Below are positions 6,513-8,655 of a DNA stretch of 8,655 bases, in pieces. The notes under the pieces are model-generated. The model was not told the origin of the DNA, did not search any database, and worked only from the letters and a program-made list of their open reading frames with translations. Origin of the DNA: Lachnospiraceae bacterium (GTDB lineage: Bacteria; Bacillota; Clostridia; Lachnospirales; Lachnospiraceae); assembly GCA_017420605.1 (NCBI GenBank), contig JAFOIS010000018.1, forward strand, positions 1 to 8,655, given 5' to 3'. Numbering within the stretch: the first letter of the stretch is position 1; every line of letters starts with the position of its first letter. The position numbers were made by a program, and so were the translations under genes.

Positions 6513-6572
6513 ATGATACGCCACATTTCCCGGCAGTGCACGGGGCATGCCGCGGCAGTTATGATTCTATGA
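6513..6572 (+). promoter_or_regulatory. Short upstream reading frame overlapping the kinase start codon
   Basis: An ATG at 6513 opens a 19-codon frame that ends in TGA at 6570-6572, overlapping the kinase ATG (6569-6571) as ATGA. A second in-frame ATG at 6561 leaves only three codons. The kinase start has no Shine-Dalgarno sequence, so reinitiation after this frame could help translate it. The upstream ATG also lacks a ribosome binding site, which weakens the case. A perfect 10-base palindrome, TGCCGCGGCA (6548-6557), lies in the same leader. Confidence 0.2.
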
Positions 6573-7987
6573 AACGCTCCATCTACGCAAAGTTCATCGC
6601 TACCTACGCCGCGATCGCCGTCCTGATCCTCGGCCTGGTCGTCACGCTCGGTTCGTATCTGATCGAGCGCGAGCTTCTGCGCGAAGAGAGCGGCGCCGCC
6701 GTACAGCAGGCCTATACCATCGCCGGCTCCCTGTCGACCGTCCGTCTTGAGAACAGCACCGCCATCACGGAAGTCACCCGCTCGCTCGGCCTGACGGCTT
6801 CCTTTGAAAAAAGCGGTCTGTGGATCATCGACCCGGAGGGAAAGGTCCTCGTGAACGTCGGCTCTTTCCGGGTCCCCTCCGACGTTTCGGTGATCGAAAA
6901 CTTCGATCCCGCCTCCTTCGGCAAGACCGGTTACGAAATCAGCAATTTCTTCGGTGTCTTTTCGGAAAACGCCCTGCACGTCATTTCCCCGATCACGAAC
7001 GGCCTGTCGATCCGCGGCTACGTCGCGGTGCATAAATCGCTGACCGCCCTGTACGCGGAACGGGACCGCATGGTCACGATCCTCTTTATCATGGCCGTGG
7101 TGTTCGTCGCAATCTCCCTGCTCTTCCTTCTGCAGTTCACGATGTCCGTTTACCGGCCGCTGCTGCGGATCACGGAGGGCTCGGAACAGTTTTCCCGCGG
7201 AAATCTGAGCCACCGTATCGAGGTCACCCAGAACGATGAGATCGGGTACCTCGCGGGGACGATGAACGTCATGGCATCCGAGCTTGACAAGGCAAACGCC
7301 TACCAGCGGAAATTCGTCGCCAACATTTCCCATGACTTCCGTTCGCCCCTCACCTCGATCCGCGGCTTCACCGAGGCCATGCTCGACGGCACGATCCCGC
7401 CGGAAATGCACGACAAATATCTTACGATCATCTCCCAGGAGGCCCAGCGGCTCACCGAACTGACGCAGAGCACGATGAACCTTGCCAACATGGACGTCGA
7501 CGCCGCGATGCTGAAGCGTACGGATTTCGATATCAACGCCATGATCCGCGATACGGCCGCGCTCTTCGAAGGCTCCTGCCGGGACAAGAAGCTGCGCATA
7601 TCCCTCGTGCTCTGCGGCGACACCTTCCTTGTCAACGCCGACGAGGAAAAAATAAAGCAGGTCCTCTACAACCTGCTGGATAACGCGATCAAATTTTCCG
7701 ACAAGAACTCCGAGATCAAGATCGAGACGAGCGAGCGCCGCGAGCGCTGCTACGTATCGGTGAAGGATCACGGCTGCGGCATCCGCAAGGAGGATCTCGC
7801 AAGGATCTGGGACCGCTTCTACAAGATCGATCCCTCCCGCGGCAAAGACCGCCGCGGCGCCGGCCTGGGTCTTGCGATCGTGCGCGAGATCATAAAGGCG
7901 CACGGCCAGAACATCAATGTGATCAGCACCGAAGGAGTCGGGACGGAATTCGAGTTCTCTCTGGATCTGGCGGAAACGGAGGAATAA
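6569..7987 (+). CDS. Membrane sensor histidine kinase (HAMP, HisKA, HATPase)
   Basis: This 472-residue inner-membrane kinase is the likely partner of the regulator encoded upstream. It has a first membrane helix (about 9-31), an extracytoplasmic sensor region of about 135 residues containing GLWIIDPEGKVLV, reminiscent of a Cache/PAS-like fold, a second helix (about 168-192), and a HAMP linker (about 193-243). The HisKA domain follows, with phospho-acceptor His255 in NISHDFRSPLTS. The ATP-binding domain has its N box at NLLDNAIKF (Asn368, Asn372), a DHGCGI G1 box, an F box at WDRFYKID and a GAGLGLAIV G2 box. All catalytic elements are intact. I chose the ATG at 6569 because MKRSIYAKF precedes the first helix in the usual way; an in-frame GTG at 6536 would add eleven residues, and neither has a Shine-Dalgarno sequence. 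The ligand is unknown. Confidence 0.94.
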   Translation: MKRSIYAKFIATYAAIAVLILGLVVTLGSYLIERELLREESGAAVQQAYTIAGSLSTVRLENSTAITEVTRSLGLTASFEKSGLWIIDPEGKVLVNVGSFRVPSDVSVIENFDPASFGKTGYEISNFFGVFSENALHVISPITNGLSIRGYVAVHKSLTALYAERDRMVTILFIMAVVFVAISLLFLLQFTMSVYRPLLRITEGSEQFSRGNLSHRIEVTQNDEIGYLAGTMNVMASELDKANAYQRKFVANISHDFRSPLTSIRGFTEAMLDGTIPPEMHDKYLTIISQEAQRLTELTQSTMNLANMDVDAAMLKRTDFDINAMIRDTAALFEGSCRDKKLRISLVLCGDTFLVNADEEKIKQVLYNLLDNAIKFSDKNSEIKIETSERRERCYVSVKDHGCGIRKEDLARIWDRFYKIDPSRGKDRRGAGLGLAIVREIIKAHGQNINVISTEGVGTEFEFSLDLAETEE

Positions 7988-7996
7988 ACCGCAGAA

Positions 7997-8655
7997 TTAT
8001 CTGACTACTCTCTCCGCGCTTTCGACCCATTTTCCCTTTCTGTACCTCCATATGACAAGCACCGCGCGCACGATCCAGTCAAGGCACATCGCGTAGCGTG
8101 TTCCGACTACGCCCATATTCATCCGCACCGCGAAGATATAGCTGAAAACGATCCGGACCGCGTATACGCAGAAAAGGGAATGGTAAAGTCCGAAAGCGGA
8201 ATCGTCGGCAGCCCAGAGTACGCCCGGCAGGTCGAAGGCGACCGGCCAGACCGTCATAAAGGCGATGCCGAGGATAACGATCAGCGTCCAGGAAAGCGCG
8301 GCCGTCTCAGCCGACAGATGATACGCCTTAAAGAGCAGCGGACAGAGCGCGAACGTGAGCAGATTCAGCACGATCGACACCGCATAGGACATCACAAGGA
8401 GGCGCCTTGTGTAATACCGCACCAGATCCGGCCGCCTGGCGCCTATACAGTGGGAACTTGCCGTCTGCAGGACGTAGATGAAGGCTTCGGGTCCGATCGC
8501 CTGCAGCACCATGGCCGTGTAGGAAACGGAGTTCGCGGCGATCGCCATCGTTCCGTATACGCTTGTAATGGAAAGCAGAAGGACTGTGCCCAGCTGGAAG
8601 ATCCCCTGTTCCGCCGCCCGCGGGAGTCCGAGGTGCAGAATCCTCCGGATGTCGC
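7997..8655 (-). CDS. MATE-family multidrug/solute antiporter, C-terminal part (5' end missing)
   Basis: The frame stays open to the right edge, giving 219 visible C-terminal residues of a protein that normally has about 450. It resembles the second six-helix bundle of MATE (multi-antimicrobial extrusion) transporters, which export cationic drugs or metabolites using Na+ or H+ gradients. Visible family features are ILHLGLPRAAEQGIFQLG near the edge, SVYGTMAIAANSVSY, and CIGARRPDLVRYYTRRLL, a Cys variant of the more usual GQ-x-x-GA-x-x-P segment. Several hydrophobic helices and a short basic tail (YRKGKW) follow. The ATG at 8546-8548 is an internal methionine, not the start. The gene faces the kinase, with 9 bases between stop codons and no terminator in the gap. 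The substrate cannot be inferred. Confidence 0.85.
   Translation of the reverse strand, partial: DIRRILHLGLPRAAEQGIFQLGTVLLLSITSVYGTMAIAANSVSYTAMVLQAIGPEAFIYVLQTASSHCIGARRPDLVRYYTRRLLVMSYAVSIVLNLLTFALCPLLFKAYHLSAETAALSWTLIVILGIAFMTVWPVAFDLPGVLWAADDSAFGLYHSLFCVYAVRIVFSYIFAVRMNMGVVGTRYAMCLDWIVRAVLVIWRYRKGKWVESAERVVR

Noticed and set aside
6470..7903. A 477-codon minus-strand open frame opposite the histidine kinase
   Set aside because: It is antisense to a kinase with every catalytic motif intact. The predicted protein has no recognisable motifs and an unnatural composition rich in His, Asp and Arg.

Overview
The window looks like a chromosomal housekeeping segment from a GC-rich Gram-positive anaerobe, most likely class Clostridia and perhaps a Lachnospiraceae relative. 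That placement rests on a YhaM-type exoribonuclease, MutS2 in place of a mismatch-repair MutS, an iron-sulfur RlmD-type rRNA methyltransferase, and a membrane-anchored HtrA-like protein with a threonine/proline linker. It is an inference from gene types, not a sequence-based classification. Composition is about 60% GC by eye, with strong G/C preference at third codon positions, which creates many long antisense shadow reading frames. I see no insertion sequences, phage genes, CRISPR arrays, tRNA or rRNA.

Left arm (1-3282, minus strand, read right to left): an HtrA-like membrane protein whose protease domain lacks the catalytic triad, then the 3'-5' exoribonuclease gene yhaM, then a 23S rRNA uracil-C5 methyltransferase (rlmD) that runs off the left edge. 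The gaps are about 90 and 84 bases with no convincing terminator, so one operon is plausible. The yhaM gene starts with GTG and rlmD probably with TTG, each behind a Shine-Dalgarno sequence.

Centre (3283-3338): a short divergent intergenic region. Promoter-like hexamers face both ways and lie so close to the start codons that both transcripts could be leaderless or nearly so. Neither gene has a usable Shine-Dalgarno sequence.

Right arm (3339-7987, plus strand): full-length mutS2, then an OmpR/PhoB-type response regulator and its membrane histidine kinase, probably an operon. At the right edge the C-terminal part of a MATE-family transporter lies on the minus strand, its stop codon only 9 bases from the kinase stop.

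Functionally, mutS2 (now linked to rescue of collided ribosomes), yhaM (RNA decay) and rlmD (rRNA modification) all concern RNA or ribosomes, while the HtrA-like protein and the two-component pair face the cell envelope. No wholly new system is evident. The most interesting items are the triad-less HtrA-like protein, the possibly leaderless divergent promoters, and short upstream reading frames that overlap the mutS2 and kinase start codons.
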